Of a DNA stretch of 64,000 nt, positions 24,740 through 33,604 are shown in pieces. Location of the stretch: assembly GCA_947492825.1 (NCBI GenBank), contig CANLNT010000001.1:1240001-1304000 (forward strand), in the 5' to 3' direction. Both the position numbers and the translations under genes were made by a program. Source of the DNA: an uncultured Paracoccaceae bacterium. Its GTDB lineage: Bacteria; Pseudomonadota; Alphaproteobacteria; Rhodobacterales; Rhodobacteraceae. Below the pieces are notes generated by a model that had not been told where the DNA came from, ran no database searches, and worked only from the letters and a program-made list of their open reading frames with translations. Positions within the stretch are counted from its first letter, which is position 1; every line of letters starts with the position of its first letter.

Positions 24740-25525
24740 CTATTCCGCCCAATCCGGTTTTCGCTTTTCCAGAAAGGCGTTGATACCTTCTTCGGTGTCG
24801 CGCACCAGCATGTTTTCCACCATGACGTCACCGGTGTAGCCATAAGCCTCTGCCGTGGTAAGTCCGGCCTGAGCGTAGAAGGCTGATTTGCCGATCCGCA
24901 CAGCACTTCCCAGCTTTGACGCGATTGTTTTGGCCAGATCACGGGTCGCAGCGGGCAGGTCGGCGATGGGCGCGGTACGGTTGATAAGACCGAGAGTTTG
25001 CGCCTCGGCAGCGCAGACAAACCGACCCGTCGTCAGCATTTCAAACGCAGCCTTGCGGCTGATGTTGCGCGTCAGGGCCACCATCGGGGTTGAACAGAAT
25101 AACCCGATATTCACGCCGTTGACCCCGAATTTGCAGTCCTCTGCCGCAACAGCCAAATCGCATGTTGCGACCAACTGACAACCTGCCGCCGTGGCGATGC
25201 CATGCACCTGCGCGATGACCGGTTGCGGCAGAGACTGAATGCGCAGCATCAACGCGGCACAGCGGTCAAATAGGTCTTTCATCGCCGCAGCGCCACCGTC
25301 CGGTGCCGCGCGTTTGGCTTGCATTTCTTTAAGGTCATGACCGGCGCAAAAGGCCTTGCCCTCACCGGCCAGAATGACGACCCGGATGTCAGGGTCAGCG
25401 GCAATCTCATCCAACGTTTCTTGCAGTGCTGCGATCATCGCATCTGACAACGCATTCAGGCGGGCAGGGGCCGTCAACGTCACTGTCGCAATATGGTCGG
25501 CATCGGTACGGGTCAGCATTGCCAT
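24740..25525 (-). CDS. Enoyl-CoA hydratase/isomerase family protein
   Basis: 261 residues with the crotonase fold. VVILAGEGKAFCAGHDLKEM supplies the first oxyanion-hole segment, HGIATAAGCQLVATCDLAVAAEDCKFG the second with the glutamate/glycine region where catalysis takes place. The H-D-L-K-E-M form and C-terminal sequence resemble the ECHDC3 subgroup, whose true substrate is unclear. It is divergent from the thioesterase gene at 25574 with a 48-bp gap, so fatty-acid or CoA-ester metabolism links the two. Confidence 0.88.
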   Translation of the reverse strand: MAMLTRTDADHIATVTLTAPARLNALSDAMIAALQETLDEIAADPDIRVVILAGEGKAFCAGHDLKEMQAKRAAPDGGAAAMKDLFDRCAALMLRIQSLPQPVIAQVHGIATAAGCQLVATCDLAVAAEDCKFGVNGVNIGLFCSTPMVALTRNISRKAAFEMLTTGRFVCAAEAQTLGLINRTAPIADLPAATRDLAKTIASKLGSAVRIGKSAFYAQAGLTTAEAYGYTGDVMVENMLVRDTEEGINAFLEKRKPDWAE

Positions 25526-25573
25526 TGGGTCCTCCGCATGGTCACTTTACAAAGTATTAGGGCAGGGAACGGC

Positions 25574-25996
25574 ATGATGGAACCAGAGATGGATGTGGCG
25601 GGTCTGAGCGCCTTTCTGGCAGAGGCTTTTCCAGAAGTTGATGGTGAGTTTGCCGTAGACACCGTGACCGACGATGGCGTTGTGGTGCGTTTGCTTGTCG
25701 GTGACAGGCATTTGCGGCCCGGCGGCACGGTTTCTGGACCTGCGATGTTCAGTCTGGCGGATGTCGGCGTCTATCTGGCGGTGCTGTCGCGCATTGGGCC
25801 AGTGGCCTTGGCGGTGACCACAAATTGCAGCATTGATTTCATGCGCAAACCTGTCGCTGCGCAGGATCTGGTTGCCACGGTGCGGTTGCTAAAGCTGGGC
25901 AAACGGCTCGCCGTTGGAGACGTATTGATCCGCAGTGTGGGGGAAACGGCGATCGTGGCGCGGGCAAGTTTGACCTATGCGATCCCTGATCGGTAA
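25574..25996 (+). CDS. PaaI-type hotdog thioesterase
   Basis: 140 residues of the hotdog fold. RPGGTVSGPAMFSLADVGVYLAVLSRIG is the PaaI/YigI helix-strand core with the asparagine/aspartate catalytic position at the D of SLADVG, and TTNCSIDFMRKPVAAQDLVATV the second strand block. It likely hydrolyses acyl-CoA esters. ATG 25574 follows GCAGGGAACG; the frame is open upstream into the divergent hydratase start region. Confidence 0.88.
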   Translation: MMEPEMDVAGLSAFLAEAFPEVDGEFAVDTVTDDGVVVRLLVGDRHLRPGGTVSGPAMFSLADVGVYLAVLSRIGPVALAVTTNCSIDFMRKPVAAQDLVATVRLLKLGKRLAVGDVLIRSVGETAIVARASLTYAIPDR

Positions 25997-26039
25997 AAAG
26001 TGGGCCGGTCGCAACCGGCCCAGTCAGGAAGAGGCGGGG

Positions 26040-26267
26040 TTACCCCTGCCAGAACGGTTTGTCCGCCTCGCGCTGCGCGTCGGGTGCGGACACACCGATG
26101 TCGTCCAGTTCATGTGCCTCTAGACGGGATAAGGCGCGTCGCGACCGGCAGCGCGAGTCCCATGCGGTTACAACAACGGCCAGCGCGATCAGCACACGCG
26201 CAAGGGTGGGCAAGGTCTGATGGTTTGGTGTGGCGTCGTGGAACGCCGCATGAACGACATGTGACAT
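26040..26267 (-). CDS. DUF1127 domain protein
   Basis: 75 residues. The C-terminal part SRCRSRRALSRLEAHELDDIGVSAPDAQREADKPFW is the DUF1127 (YjiS-like) signature, an arginine-rich helix pair common in Rhodobacterales and sometimes involved in RNA binding. The N-terminus carries a hydrophobic helix LARVLIALAVVVTAW. It is divergent from the MocR regulator at 26351 and the region between them carries repeated TTGTAT/ATACAA motifs, so it may be controlled by that regulator. Confidence 0.85.
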   Translation of the reverse strand: MSHVVHAAFHDATPNHQTLPTLARVLIALAVVVTAWDSRCRSRRALSRLEAHELDDIGVSAPDAQREADKPFWQG

Positions 26268-26280
26268 GATGATTTCCGAT

Positions 26281-26369
26281 TTGTATTGATACAATGTTGC
26301 AGTATGCTGCACATATATTGATACAATGTGCAGGAAAATCGGTCTAGAAAATGATTGTACCCGATACAA
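26281..26369. promoter_or_regulatory. Cluster of TTGTAT-N2-ATACAA-type sites for the MocR regulator
   Basis: TTGTATTGATACAA at 26281-26294 has perfect 6-bp arms with a 2-bp centre. A second ATATTGATACAA follows at 26315-26326 and TTGTACCCGATACAA at 26355-26369, inside the first codons of the MocR gene. ATTGATACAATG is repeated exactly between the first two. The sites lie between two divergent starts, as MocR-family operators usually do. Confidence 0.6.
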
Positions 26370-27751
26370 AATGGCGTCCTGACCTGAGCGGCGCAGGTAA
26401 ATCGAAATACAAAGCGCTGGCGCAGGCCATTCGCGACGGGATCGCCAGTGGTGCGCTTGCTGCAGGCAGTAAGCTGCCGCCGGTACGTGATCTGGCCTTT
26501 CAAGTCAGCGTGACACCGGGCACCGTGGCGCGGGCCTACCGGCTTTTGACGGATGAAGGGCGTCTGACGGCAGAAGTCGGGCGCGGGACTTTTGTGGCGG
26601 GCACTTTGCGGCGCGAACTTCCCGTTCAGACGCCGCTTTTGTTCAAGGTCAATGAAGAGACCGCCGATTTTCGCAGCAGCCGTGTGCCGGACGTGGGGCA
26701 GGGCCGGTTGATTGATGCGGCCTTTGTTCGGCTTGGCGAGCGTCATCGCAGGCGTCATATCAATTACCCCACCGCCGAAACCGATCTGGAGGCGCGCGAG
26801 GCTGTTGTCACATGGCTGGGCCACGACAGGTTGGGCCAGTTCGACGCCAGCGATGTGATCCTTGGGAACGGGGCACAGAACTGCTGTATTCTGGCGTTGC
26901 AGGCTGTGCTTCACGGTGCGCACCCCGTGATCCTGACCGAAGAGCTGGCCTATCCCGGTGTCCGTCATGCCGCGCGGATGCTGCGGGCCGAGGTGGTGGG
27001 CGTTGCGATGGATGATGAGGGTGTTCTTCCCGACGCGCTGGCCGCCGCCTATCGCCAGCACGGCGCGCAGGTGCTGTTGACCGCCGCAGAGGTGCACAGC
27101 CCCACGACGATCAAGACCAGCGCACGGCGCAAGGCCGAAATAGCGGCAATGGCGCAAAATCTCGGACTGACGATTATCGAAGATGACTGCCACACCACGG
27201 CACCCAGCGATGTGCCGGCTTACCGCGCGCTTGTCCCGCAACAGGCCTATTTCGTATCCTCCTTGACCAAAGCGGTCAGTGGCGCATTGCGGTTCGGGTT
27301 CATTGTCGCGCCGAGCGATCTGGCTCCGGCGCAACGGCAGATCGCCCAAAGCTCTTTCTATGGGGTGGCGCAGCCCATTTTGGATGTCTGCACCGATCTG
27401 ATTGCCCGTGGCGATGCGCAGCAAGTGCGAGATCGTGTTGTTGCACAAACCGCCAAACGTGTCCGTCAGGCCGTCAATGTACTTGGCGGCTGGGATTTGC
27501 GGTGGCGCGAGGATGCGCCGTTTGTCCTGTTGCATCTGCCGCAGGGCTGGCGCGCGTCTTTGTTCGTGTCCGCTTGCGAACGCAAGGGGATCATCATTCG
27601 GGGGGTGGACGAATTTGCACTGGCCGATGGACGCGCGCCGAATGCGGTGCGGCTGGGGGTCAACACCTGCGCCGATGACGCGCGTTACGCGCAGGCCTTG
27701 CAGGATATGAACCATTTGCTGCAACATCCAGAGATGTCGATGGAGGGGTAG
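26351..27751 (+). CDS. MocR/PdxR-type transcriptional regulator (GntR plus aminotransferase)
   Basis: 466 residues. The N-terminal GntR winged helix (YKALAQAIRDGIASGALAAGSKLPPVRDLA, then VSVTPGTVARAYRLL) is followed by a fold-type I aminotransferase-like domain. SSLTKAVSGALRFGFIVAP contains the PLP-binding lysine. MocR proteins use PLP or PLP adducts as effector; known members control pyridoxal, GABA or taurine genes. No such genes are adjacent, so the target is unknown; the divergent DUF1127 gene and its own promoter are the best candidates given the operator cluster. Confidence 0.9.
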   Translation: MIVPDTKWRPDLSGAGKSKYKALAQAIRDGIASGALAAGSKLPPVRDLAFQVSVTPGTVARAYRLLTDEGRLTAEVGRGTFVAGTLRRELPVQTPLLFKVNEETADFRSSRVPDVGQGRLIDAAFVRLGERHRRRHINYPTAETDLEAREAVVTWLGHDRLGQFDASDVILGNGAQNCCILALQAVLHGAHPVILTEELAYPGVRHAARMLRAEVVGVAMDDEGVLPDALAAAYRQHGAQVLLTAAEVHSPTTIKTSARRKAEIAAMAQNLGLTIIEDDCHTTAPSDVPAYRALVPQQAYFVSSLTKAVSGALRFGFIVAPSDLAPAQRQIAQSSFYGVAQPILDVCTDLIARGDAQQVRDRVVAQTAKRVRQAVNVLGGWDLRWREDAPFVLLHLPQGWRASLFVSACERKGIIIRGVDEFALADGRAPNAVRLGVNTCADDARYAQALQDMNHLLQHPEMSMEG

Positions 27752-27817
27752 ATGGGGTAAAATATTACCTATTTTGTAAGCCATTGATAATGCAAAATTA
27801 AATCACCAGAGCGGCGC

Positions 27818-27845
27818 TTGACTGGCACAGCGGCGGCTATATAAG
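27818..27845 (+). promoter_or_regulatory. Strong sigma-70 promoter of rplM-rpsI
   Basis: TTGACT (27818-27823) and TATAAG (27840-27845) each match consensus at five of six positions with a 16-bp spacer. The predicted transcript would start near 27852 and have a leader of about 48 nt before rplM. Confidence 0.65.
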
Positions 27846-27862
27846 CCACCCATCCGAATGCA

Positions 27863-27879
27863 GGGTGCGCAATGCATCC
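27863..27879 (+). promoter_or_regulatory. Leader hairpin before rplM
   Basis: GGGTGC (27863-27868) pairs with GCATCC (27874-27879) with one wobble and a GCAAT loop, in the predicted 5' leader about 20 nt ahead of the rplM start. In E. coli the L13 operon is autoregulated through its leader, so this is a candidate counterpart, on position alone. Confidence 0.3.
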
Positions 27880-27899
27880 CCCAACCGCTTAGGTGAGAT

Positions 27900-28361
27900 A
27901 TGAAAACCTTTACCGCTACCCCGGCGGATATCGACAAGAAATGGATCCTGATTGACGCCGAAGGCGTTGTTCTGGGCCGTCTTGCCTCGATCATCGCCAT
28001 GCGCTTGCGCGGCAAGCACAAGCCGTCGTTCACGCCGCACATGGACATGGGCGACAACGTGATCGTCATCAACGCTGAAAAGATCCAGATGACTGGCAAC
28101 AAGCGTGATGAGAAATATTATTGGCACACAGGCCACCCCGGCGGCATCAAGTCCCGCACCAAGGGTGAGATCCTGGAAGGCGCGCACCCTGAGCGTGTCG
28201 TGATGAAAGCCGTTCAGCGCATGCTGCCCGGTGGTAAGCTGAGCCGTCAGCAAATGACTCACCTGCGCGTATTCGCAGGCACAGAGCATGGCATGGACGC
28301 GCAAAAGCCCGAAGTTCTGGACGTCAAAGCCATGAACAAAAAGAACACGAGGACTGCATAA
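27900..28361 (+). CDS. rplM: Ribosomal protein L13
   Basis: 153 residues of 50S subunit protein L13, an early assembly protein. [48 protein letters not shown] and [10 protein letters not shown] are conserved signatures, and [21 protein letters not shown] closes the fold. Slightly longer than the E. coli protein by an 11-residue N-terminus, as is usual in alphaproteobacteria. The TAA stop overlaps the rpsI ATG by one base. AGGTGAG precedes the start. Confidence 0.97.
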   Translation: MKTFTATPADIDKKWILIDAEGVVLGRLASIIAMRLRGKHKPSFTPHMDMGDNVIVINAEKIQMTGNKRDEKYYWHTGHPGGIKSRTKGEILEGAHPERVVMKAVQRMLPGGKLSRQQMTHLRVFAGTEHGMDAQKPEVLDVKAMNKKNTRTA

Positions 28362-28861
28362 TGGCTGATCAAGTGAACTCTCTCGAAGAGCTGGGCGCTG
28401 TTGCCGAAGGCATCGAAACTGTCGACGCACCCGTCGCAGAGCCGGTCATCACCCGTGAACCTGTCCGTGACGAGCTGGGCCGTTCCTATGCAACTGGTAA
28501 GCGGAAAGATGCGGTTGCCCGCGTCTGGATCAAGCCGGGTTCCGGCAAAGTCACCGTGAACGGCAAGGATATGGACACATATTTTGCCCGGCCCGTGTTG
28601 CAGATGATTCTGCGCCAGCCGTTTCAGGTGGCCGGTGTTGTCGATCAGTTCGACGTGATGGCCACGGTTGCCGGCGGCGGCCTGTCTGGTCAGGCCGGTG
28701 CGGTCAAGCACGGTGTGTCCAAGGCGCTCCAGCTTTACGATCCGACCCTGCGTGCCGCGCTGAAAGCAGCCGGCTTCCTGACCCGCGACAGCCGCGTGGT
28801 TGAGCGGAAGAAGTACGGTAAGGCCAAGGCGCGGAAGAGCTTCCAGTTCTCCAAGCGCTAA
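28361..28861 (+). CDS. rpsI: Ribosomal protein S9
   Basis: 166 residues. An acidic N-terminal extension of about 40 residues ([12 protein letters not shown] onward) precedes the conserved [26 protein letters not shown] core, [20 protein letters not shown] is the S9 signature and the protein ends KSFQFSKR, the basic tail that reaches the ribosomal P site. The long N-terminus is typical of Rhodobacterales. It is co-transcribed with rplM and followed by a strong terminator. Confidence 0.97.
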   Translation: MADQVNSLEELGAVAEGIETVDAPVAEPVITREPVRDELGRSYATGKRKDAVARVWIKPGSGKVTVNGKDMDTYFARPVLQMILRQPFQVAGVVDQFDVMATVAGGGLSGQAGAVKHGVSKALQLYDPTLRAALKAAGFLTRDSRVVERKKYGKAKARKSFQFSKR

Positions 28862-28888
28862 TCGTCTGGACCTTGAATATTTGGAATA

Positions 28889-28912
28889 GGCCGCCGCGGG
28901 GCGGCCTTTTTC
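28889..28912 (+). terminator. Rho-independent terminator after rpsI
   Basis: GGCCGCC (28889-28895) pairs with GGCGGCC (28900-28906) around a four-base loop and is followed directly by six T residues. It ends the rplM-rpsI transcript. Confidence 0.85.
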
Positions 28913-28966
28913 GTTGTGGATGGCGATGGCTGAATTATGGTGTCGCCACGAACCAAAAGGACAGGC

Positions 28967-29773
28967 ATGAAGCATCTGATCAAAGCGGCACTGCGCCAAG
29001 CAGGGTTTGAGCTGCGCAAGATCCCGAAGGTCAAACCGGGATACTCAAAGGACGTGGCTTTTCTGAAATCAGGCGCGTTCGAGGTTGCCTATACAGAGGC
29101 AAAATTGGACGACAGCACCTATTTCGCACCCGGATACGCGCTGCACAGGCCCGCCGTTCAGGGCGTTCTGCAAGGCATGTTGTACGAACCTGACACGCAC
29201 AAGTTTGTAACTCGATTTTGCGCGGAAAACGCAGGATCGATGGTACATGCGGGTACGTTCTTTGGCGACATGCTGCCGACATTTGCCGCCGCGGTGCAGG
29301 GCAAGGTCTATGCCTTTGAACCGGTGCTCGAAAGCTTTGTTCTGGCAAAGCTGTGCATTACGCAAAACGATCTGTCGAATGTGCTTTTGTTCAATGCCGG
29401 ATTGGGCGCAGATCTTGCGCCCATGAAAATCAACACGGTGCAATTGGATGGGCGCCATGCGGGCGGGGCGTCTAAACTTGGGGCTGACGGGCAGCCTTGT
29501 GTTGTTATGAACATCGACCGGCTCGAAGCCGATGATGTGGCGTTGATCCAATTGGACGTCGAAGGTTTCGAACTTCAGGCCCTACAAGGGGCCACCAAAA
29601 CGATAGCCCGCTGTCGCCCGGTGATAGCGATCGAAGACAACGAAAAGTCCTGCGATGAGTTCCTGGCCGAACAGGGCTATGCCAAGACCGCGCAGATCCC
29701 GGGACTTGATATCTGGTGCCCGAAGGAAGTTGCAACGCTGAGCGCGCAGGTGAAAGAGATGACCGCCGCATGA
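28967..29773 (+). CDS. FkbM-family methyltransferase
   Basis: 268 residues. GSMVHAGTFFGDMLPTFAAAV is the SAM-binding motif I variant of FkbM proteins, VYAFEPVLESF follows with the acidic ligand, and VALIQLDVEGFELQALQGA is the conserved late signature. Members O-methylate sugars or polyketides. ATG 28967 follows AAAGGACAGG. It is joined by a 4-bp overlap to a sulfotransferase-like gene, so both may act on the same surface glycan or lipid. Substrate unknown. Confidence 0.85.
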   Translation: MKHLIKAALRQAGFELRKIPKVKPGYSKDVAFLKSGAFEVAYTEAKLDDSTYFAPGYALHRPAVQGVLQGMLYEPDTHKFVTRFCAENAGSMVHAGTFFGDMLPTFAAAVQGKVYAFEPVLESFVLAKLCITQNDLSNVLLFNAGLGADLAPMKINTVQLDGRHAGGASKLGADGQPCVVMNIDRLEADDVALIQLDVEGFELQALQGATKTIARCRPVIAIEDNEKSCDEFLAEQGYAKTAQIPGLDIWCPKEVATLSAQVKEMTAA

Positions 29774-30525
29774 CCGTGTGGCGTGGCCAGTTTCTGTCGC
29801 TGGGCCAAAGGCTGGGCTATCTGCCGCTGCGCGTCCGTCATCCACGCCCGAAGGCGGGACAAAAGGTGGTGCACTTTCTGCATATTGGCAAGAATGCGGG
29901 GTCTCAGGTTGGGCTGACGGCGACTGCGCTGGGGCCTAGCCATCCCAAGGTGCGCATCGTCAAACATGGGCACGATGTGCAGTTGCGACACCTGCCAGAC
30001 GGCGTGGATTATTTCTTTTCCGTGCGCAACCCGGTGACTCGGTTCAAATCGGGGTTTTACAATCGCAAGTCCAAGGGGCTTCCGGTGCGGTTGGTCGAAT
30101 GGTCGTCACACGAAGCACGAGCATTTGCGGCGTTTGATCATGCCAGTGATCTGGCAGAGGCTTTATTCGAAGACAGCGCGCAAGGCCGTGACGCCTGGTC
30201 TGCCATGGCCAGCCTGCGACATGCGGGCCAACATCAGGCGGATTGGTTCTTGCAACGCGGTGCGTTTCTGGATCTATGCCCCCCGGTTCATATTCTTCGG
30301 GCCGAGTATTTTTCTCAAGACTTCAGCGACTTTGCGCGCAAAGTTGATCTACCAGCAGATACATTGAATGCCGGTGACGATACGGCCGCGCGGGTGACTG
30401 ATTATGGGGATATCCCTGAGTTTTCAGACAAAGCGGTGGCCAATCTGAAGCATTGGTATGCCCGAGATGTCGCGTTCTATGCGATGTGCAATGCCTGGAT
30501 CAACGCGCATCCGCCAGATGCCTAG
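29770..30525 (+). CDS. Sulfotransferase family protein
   Basis: 251 residues resembling family-2 (carbohydrate) sulfotransferases. VVHFLHIGKNAGSQVG matches the 5'-phosphosulfate-binding loop (consensus HIPKTAGTT), and DYFFSVRNPVTRFKSGFYNRK the 3'-phosphate-binding motif with the RNP and S residues. Expected donor is PAPS. It starts at an ATGA overlap with the FkbM gene and ends 12 bp from the convergent PagL-like gene. A role in surface polysaccharide sulfation is inferred. Confidence 0.8.
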   Translation: MTVWRGQFLSLGQRLGYLPLRVRHPRPKAGQKVVHFLHIGKNAGSQVGLTATALGPSHPKVRIVKHGHDVQLRHLPDGVDYFFSVRNPVTRFKSGFYNRKSKGLPVRLVEWSSHEARAFAAFDHASDLAEALFEDSAQGRDAWSAMASLRHAGQHQADWFLQRGAFLDLCPPVHILRAEYFSQDFSDFARKVDLPADTLNAGDDTAARVTDYGDIPEFSDKAVANLKHWYARDVAFYAMCNAWINAHPPDA

Positions 30526-30537
30526 TGCCGCTTCGAA

Positions 30538-31053
30538 TTAGTCCAGCAGAATACTTAGCTTCAGCGAGATCGTCTCTAGCCCCGGGTTCAGCGCCAGACG
30601 ATCTGCGTTCGACCGGTGGTCATAGGCAAGCGCCAGCGTCGCCCCGCCATCAAAGGTGTAGCCAAAGCCCAGCGAGGACCGAAATTGCAGGTTTCCGCCA
30701 ATATCGGGGCCCGCGCCGCCACTGTCGTAGCCGGGCATGAACGACGCTTCGACAAAAATTGGGCTATTGGCGACGATTGGTTTGGTCCAAAGAGCACCAG
30801 CGCCGACCCAAAACCTTTCCTGGTCGGTCATCGTCGCCATCACGATTGGCTGAAAAGGCCCATAGCTGCGCGCAAAGGCATAGCCGATACCCAATTCTTC
30901 ACCGATGATTTCACGGTCAAATTCGACACCGCTGGCTTGCAGAAAAAGCCGTGCGTCATTGCTTTCAAGCTGCAAACAACCGGTTGGACAATCGTTCAGG
31001 GCCATATCTGTTAGGCCCGCGATAAAGAATATCGCGGCAAGTGTCCCGTCCAT
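30538..31053 (-). CDS. PagL-like lipid A 3-O-deacylase/acyloxyacyl hydrolase
   Basis: 171 residues. A hydrophobic N-terminus (LAAIFFIAGL) is followed by alternating strands fitting a small outer-membrane barrel. Near the C-terminus, YDHRSNADRLALNPGLETISLKLSI matches the PagL signature H-x-S-N-A ... NPG with the catalytic His-Ser pair. PagL removes the 3-O acyl chain of lipid A in the outer membrane. ATG 31053 follows AAAGGG. It lies 18 bp downstream of a TetR gene and is probably in a ppk2-tetR-pagL transcript. Confidence 0.75.
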   Translation of the reverse strand: MDGTLAAIFFIAGLTDMALNDCPTGCLQLESNDARLFLQASGVEFDREIIGEELGIGYAFARSYGPFQPIVMATMTDQERFWVGAGALWTKPIVANSPIFVEASFMPGYDSGGAGPDIGGNLQFRSSLGFGYTFDGGATLALAYDHRSNADRLALNPGLETISLKLSILLD

Positions 31054-31071
31054 CGCGCTGCCCTTTGCCTG

Positions 31072-31689
31072 TCAGTCGTCAGGGGCAATCAGCCCCAATC
31101 CGCGCAAATAAACACCGATACCGGATTCAAGCAAGTCTTCGGGCGGGTAGGGGCTTTTGGTGCCGGGGCTGCCACGGGCAAAAAGTTCAACCACCCCATG
31201 GCTAAGCGCCCAGATATGGGCCGAAAACATCGCAGGCGGCGGTCGTTTTTCGGCTGGGATGTGCTGGGACAATTCGACCGCAGCTTTTTCCAAAACACCC
31301 AACGCCTTGGTGGCGGCGGCATTAAGGGCCGAATTGTGATTGATCGAGATGCCGCTTTCAAACATCGCGACGTAGTGGCCGGGATACTTGCGGGCAAACG
31401 CCAGATAGGCGCGGCCGGTGGATTCAAAGGCTGACAGGGCCGAGGGTTGGCCTTTGTCATAGGCAAACTCCATCAATTCACCAAAGATTCCATAGCCTTG
31501 CAGGGCGGCCTCGGCGATCAGGTCCTCGCGGCCCTCAAAGTGGCGGTAGACGGCGGCCGGGGTCACGCCCGCCTCGCGGGCGGCTTCGGACAGGGTGAAT
31601 CCGGTGGGGCCCTTGACCTCGATCAGTTTCAGACAGCCATCGACCAACGCTTGCCGCAGGTTGCCATGATGATACCCGCGCTTAGACAT
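31072..31689 (-). CDS. TetR-family regulator
   Basis: 205 residues. The N-terminal helix-turn-helix covers [50 protein letters not shown], the normal TetR DNA-binding domain, followed by a TetR_C ligand domain with [16 protein letters not shown] 31689 (MSKRGYHHG) is preferred over an upstream in-frame ATG at 31758, which would lie deep inside ppk2. It overlaps the ppk2 stop by 8 bp and is upstream of the PagL-like gene. Ligand unknown. Confidence 0.9.
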   Translation of the reverse strand: MSKRGYHHGNLRQALVDGCLKLIEVKGPTGFTLSEAAREAGVTPAAVYRHFEGREDLIAEAALQGYGIFGELMEFAYDKGQPSALSAFESTGRAYLAFARKYPGHYVAMFESGISINHNSALNAAATKALGVLEKAAVELSQHIPAEKRPPPAMFSAHIWALSHGVVELFARGSPGTKSPYPPEDLLESGIGVYLRGLGLIAPDD

Positions 31690-32551
31690 TCCAGATGTCG
31701 ATGCCCCCGGCGATTTGGCCGTCGACATTGCCAATGGCGTCGTCGTGCTTGCGGGCATAGTCCAATTGGGTCAGCACCGCACGGATCGTATTCACGCGCG
31801 CACGGCGTTTGTCGTCTGACCGCACCACCAGCCACGGGGCGTGATCTGTGTTCGTGCGGGTCAGCGTTTCTGCGATAGCGTCGGAATAGGCATCCCATTT
31901 CGCCAATCCCTCAACATCAATCCAGCTGAGTTTCCACTGCTTGAGAGGGTCATCTTCGCGGTCCAGAAAGCGTTTTAGCTGGGTTGCTCGGCCAACGTTC
32001 AGCCAGACCTTAAAAAGCTTGATGCCTTCGTCGACAAGCAATTTCTCAAAATCCGCGACTTGGTCAAACCATGCGGCGCGCTGTGCGGGAGTACAAAAGC
32101 CAAAGACATGTTCAACAACGCCACGATTGTACCAAGAACGGTCAAAGAACACGATCTCGCCGGCGGCAGGCATGTGCTTGATATAGCGTTGGAAATACCA
32201 CTGGGTGCTTTCATCCTCGGTGGGTTTAGACAAGGCCACAACGCGGGCCTGACGTGGGTTCAGGTGTTCGCGAAACCGTTTGATCGTCCCGCCTTTGCCT
32301 GCTGCGTCGCGACCTTCAAAGACCACGACAATGCGTTGCCCGTCTTCTTGCGCTGCGGCTTGCAGTTTGACCAGTTCGATCTGAAGTGCGGCCAGCGCCG
32401 CTTCATAGTCGTCCCGTTTCCAGCGTTTTTCATAGGGAAAATCGGGGTCCAAAATACGGCCCTTTTGGGCGCTCTGGATCGCGTCGCGCACGTCGTCGGG
32501 TGCATCGTCGTTGAAATAGCGGCTGATGCCACCGTCAAACGGTTTCGTCAT
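31682..32551 (-). CDS. ppk2: Polyphosphate kinase 2, class I
   Basis: 289 residues. [19 protein letters not shown] carries the Walker A motif (about 80-88), [20 protein letters not shown] the Walker B and lid, and the [18 protein letters not shown] start is typical of the PPK2 domain. The enzyme reversibly transfers phosphate between polyphosphate and nucleoside diphosphates. The single-domain size fits class I. It precedes a TetR gene and a PagL-like gene on the same strand, an unusual grouping. Confidence 0.93.
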   Translation of the reverse strand: MTKPFDGGISRYFNDDAPDDVRDAIQSAQKGRILDPDFPYEKRWKRDDYEAALAALQIELVKLQAAAQEDGQRIVVVFEGRDAAGKGGTIKRFREHLNPRQARVVALSKPTEDESTQWYFQRYIKHMPAAGEIVFFDRSWYNRGVVEHVFGFCTPAQRAAWFDQVADFEKLLVDEGIKLFKVWLNVGRATQLKRFLDREDDPLKQWKLSWIDVEGLAKWDAYSDAIAETLTRTNTDHAPWLVVRSDDKRRARVNTIRAVLTQLDYARKHDDAIGNVDGQIAGGIDIWNV

Positions 32552-32596
32552 GGGTATGTCCTTGTCCTCATATATGATTATGGGGACGCAAGCGGC

Positions 32597-33604
32597 TTAG
32601 CGCAATCCGGCGCGCACCGCGGCACGATCAATAGCGGCAACTGCGGCCTCTGGGTCATTTTGGTGAGGCATGTGGCCGATACCGTCCAGCATGGTCAAGT
32701 TGGCAGAAGGCACAATCTTGATGATTTCCTTGCTGTGGACATGCGGCGGTACGGTTGTGTCAGCGCTGCCGTGCAGGATTTCAATGGGCAGGGTTAGGTC
32801 GGGGTAACGTTTTGCCATTTCAACCACATGGGGGCGCAGCGTGTTTACTTGCCGGACATTGGCGCGGAAGCTGTCTGCGCGGATCGTCAGCGGTGCGCCG
32901 ATGTATTCGGCATAGCCGGCAGGTGGCTGTTGCGGCGCAAAGGTTTCAACAATGGCGCTGTCAACACGGTCTTGGGGGACAAAGGCGGACAGAAGCGGCA
33001 CCAATACCGCGCCGCCAAGTGCAGAGCCGTTGTAGACATAGTACCAGCCCAGATCGCCGGGCCATGGCATCGCCACCCCGGCGAGAGAGACAATGGCAGC
33101 GGCATCTTGTGACGATTGCGTATCAAGTCCCTGCAGGGCCCAGGCTAGTGCCACGATCCCGCCAAAGGAATGGCCAACAACCACCGGATCCTCGATCCCG
33201 ATCTGTGCGGCGGCCTCGCGCAACATGGCCGCTTGGGCCAAAGGCGGGTCGCCTTCAGTGGCAAAGGCGCCCGTGTCGACCCCCGGCACCCGGTCGGTAT
33301 ATCCAAGACCGGGCCTGTCGAACGCGGTGACCGTGTAACGGTCGGACAAGCGGTCCATGAGGTCAAACGTGAACTCTCGCAAGTTGCCACCTGCACCATG
33401 AAGCAGGATCACATGTGGACCGGACCCCTCTTGCACATAGTGGACCCGGCCACCGGTCACATCGACAAATTGACCAATGGGGGGATAGGCCGCCTCTGCC
33501 GCCGCCGATTGCCGTGAAGAGGCGATCCCTGTCGCCACAGCGCCGACCCCCGCAATCAGGGCGGTGATGGTCAGTGCTTTACGTGCCAATTTTGTCCAAC
33601 TCAT
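32597..33604 (-). CDS. Secreted or membrane-anchored alpha/beta hydrolase
   Basis: 335 residues. A hydrophobic N-terminus ([19 protein letters not shown]) acts as a signal or anchor. The alpha/beta hydrolase core has [19 protein letters not shown], the nucleophile in [14 protein letters not shown], an acid near [14 protein letters not shown] and the histidine in [13 protein letters not shown]. Substrate unknown; epoxide hydrolases and haloperoxidases share the architecture. ATG 33604 lies inside the end of metA (26-bp overlap), an unusually long overlap that suggests coupled translation. Confidence 0.82.
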   Translation of the reverse strand: MSWTKLARKALTITALIAGVGAVATGIASSRQSAAAEAAYPPIGQFVDVTGGRVHYVQEGSGPHVILLHGAGGNLREFTFDLMDRLSDRYTVTAFDRPGLGYTDRVPGVDTGAFATEGDPPLAQAAMLREAAAQIGIEDPVVVGHSFGGIVALAWALQGLDTQSSQDAAAIVSLAGVAMPWPGDLGWYYVYNGSALGGAVLVPLLSAFVPQDRVDSAIVETFAPQQPPAGYAEYIGAPLTIRADSFRANVRQVNTLRPHVVEMAKRYPDLTLPIEILHGSADTTVPPHVHSKEIIKIVPSANLTMLDGIGHMPHQNDPEAAVAAIDRAAVRAGLR

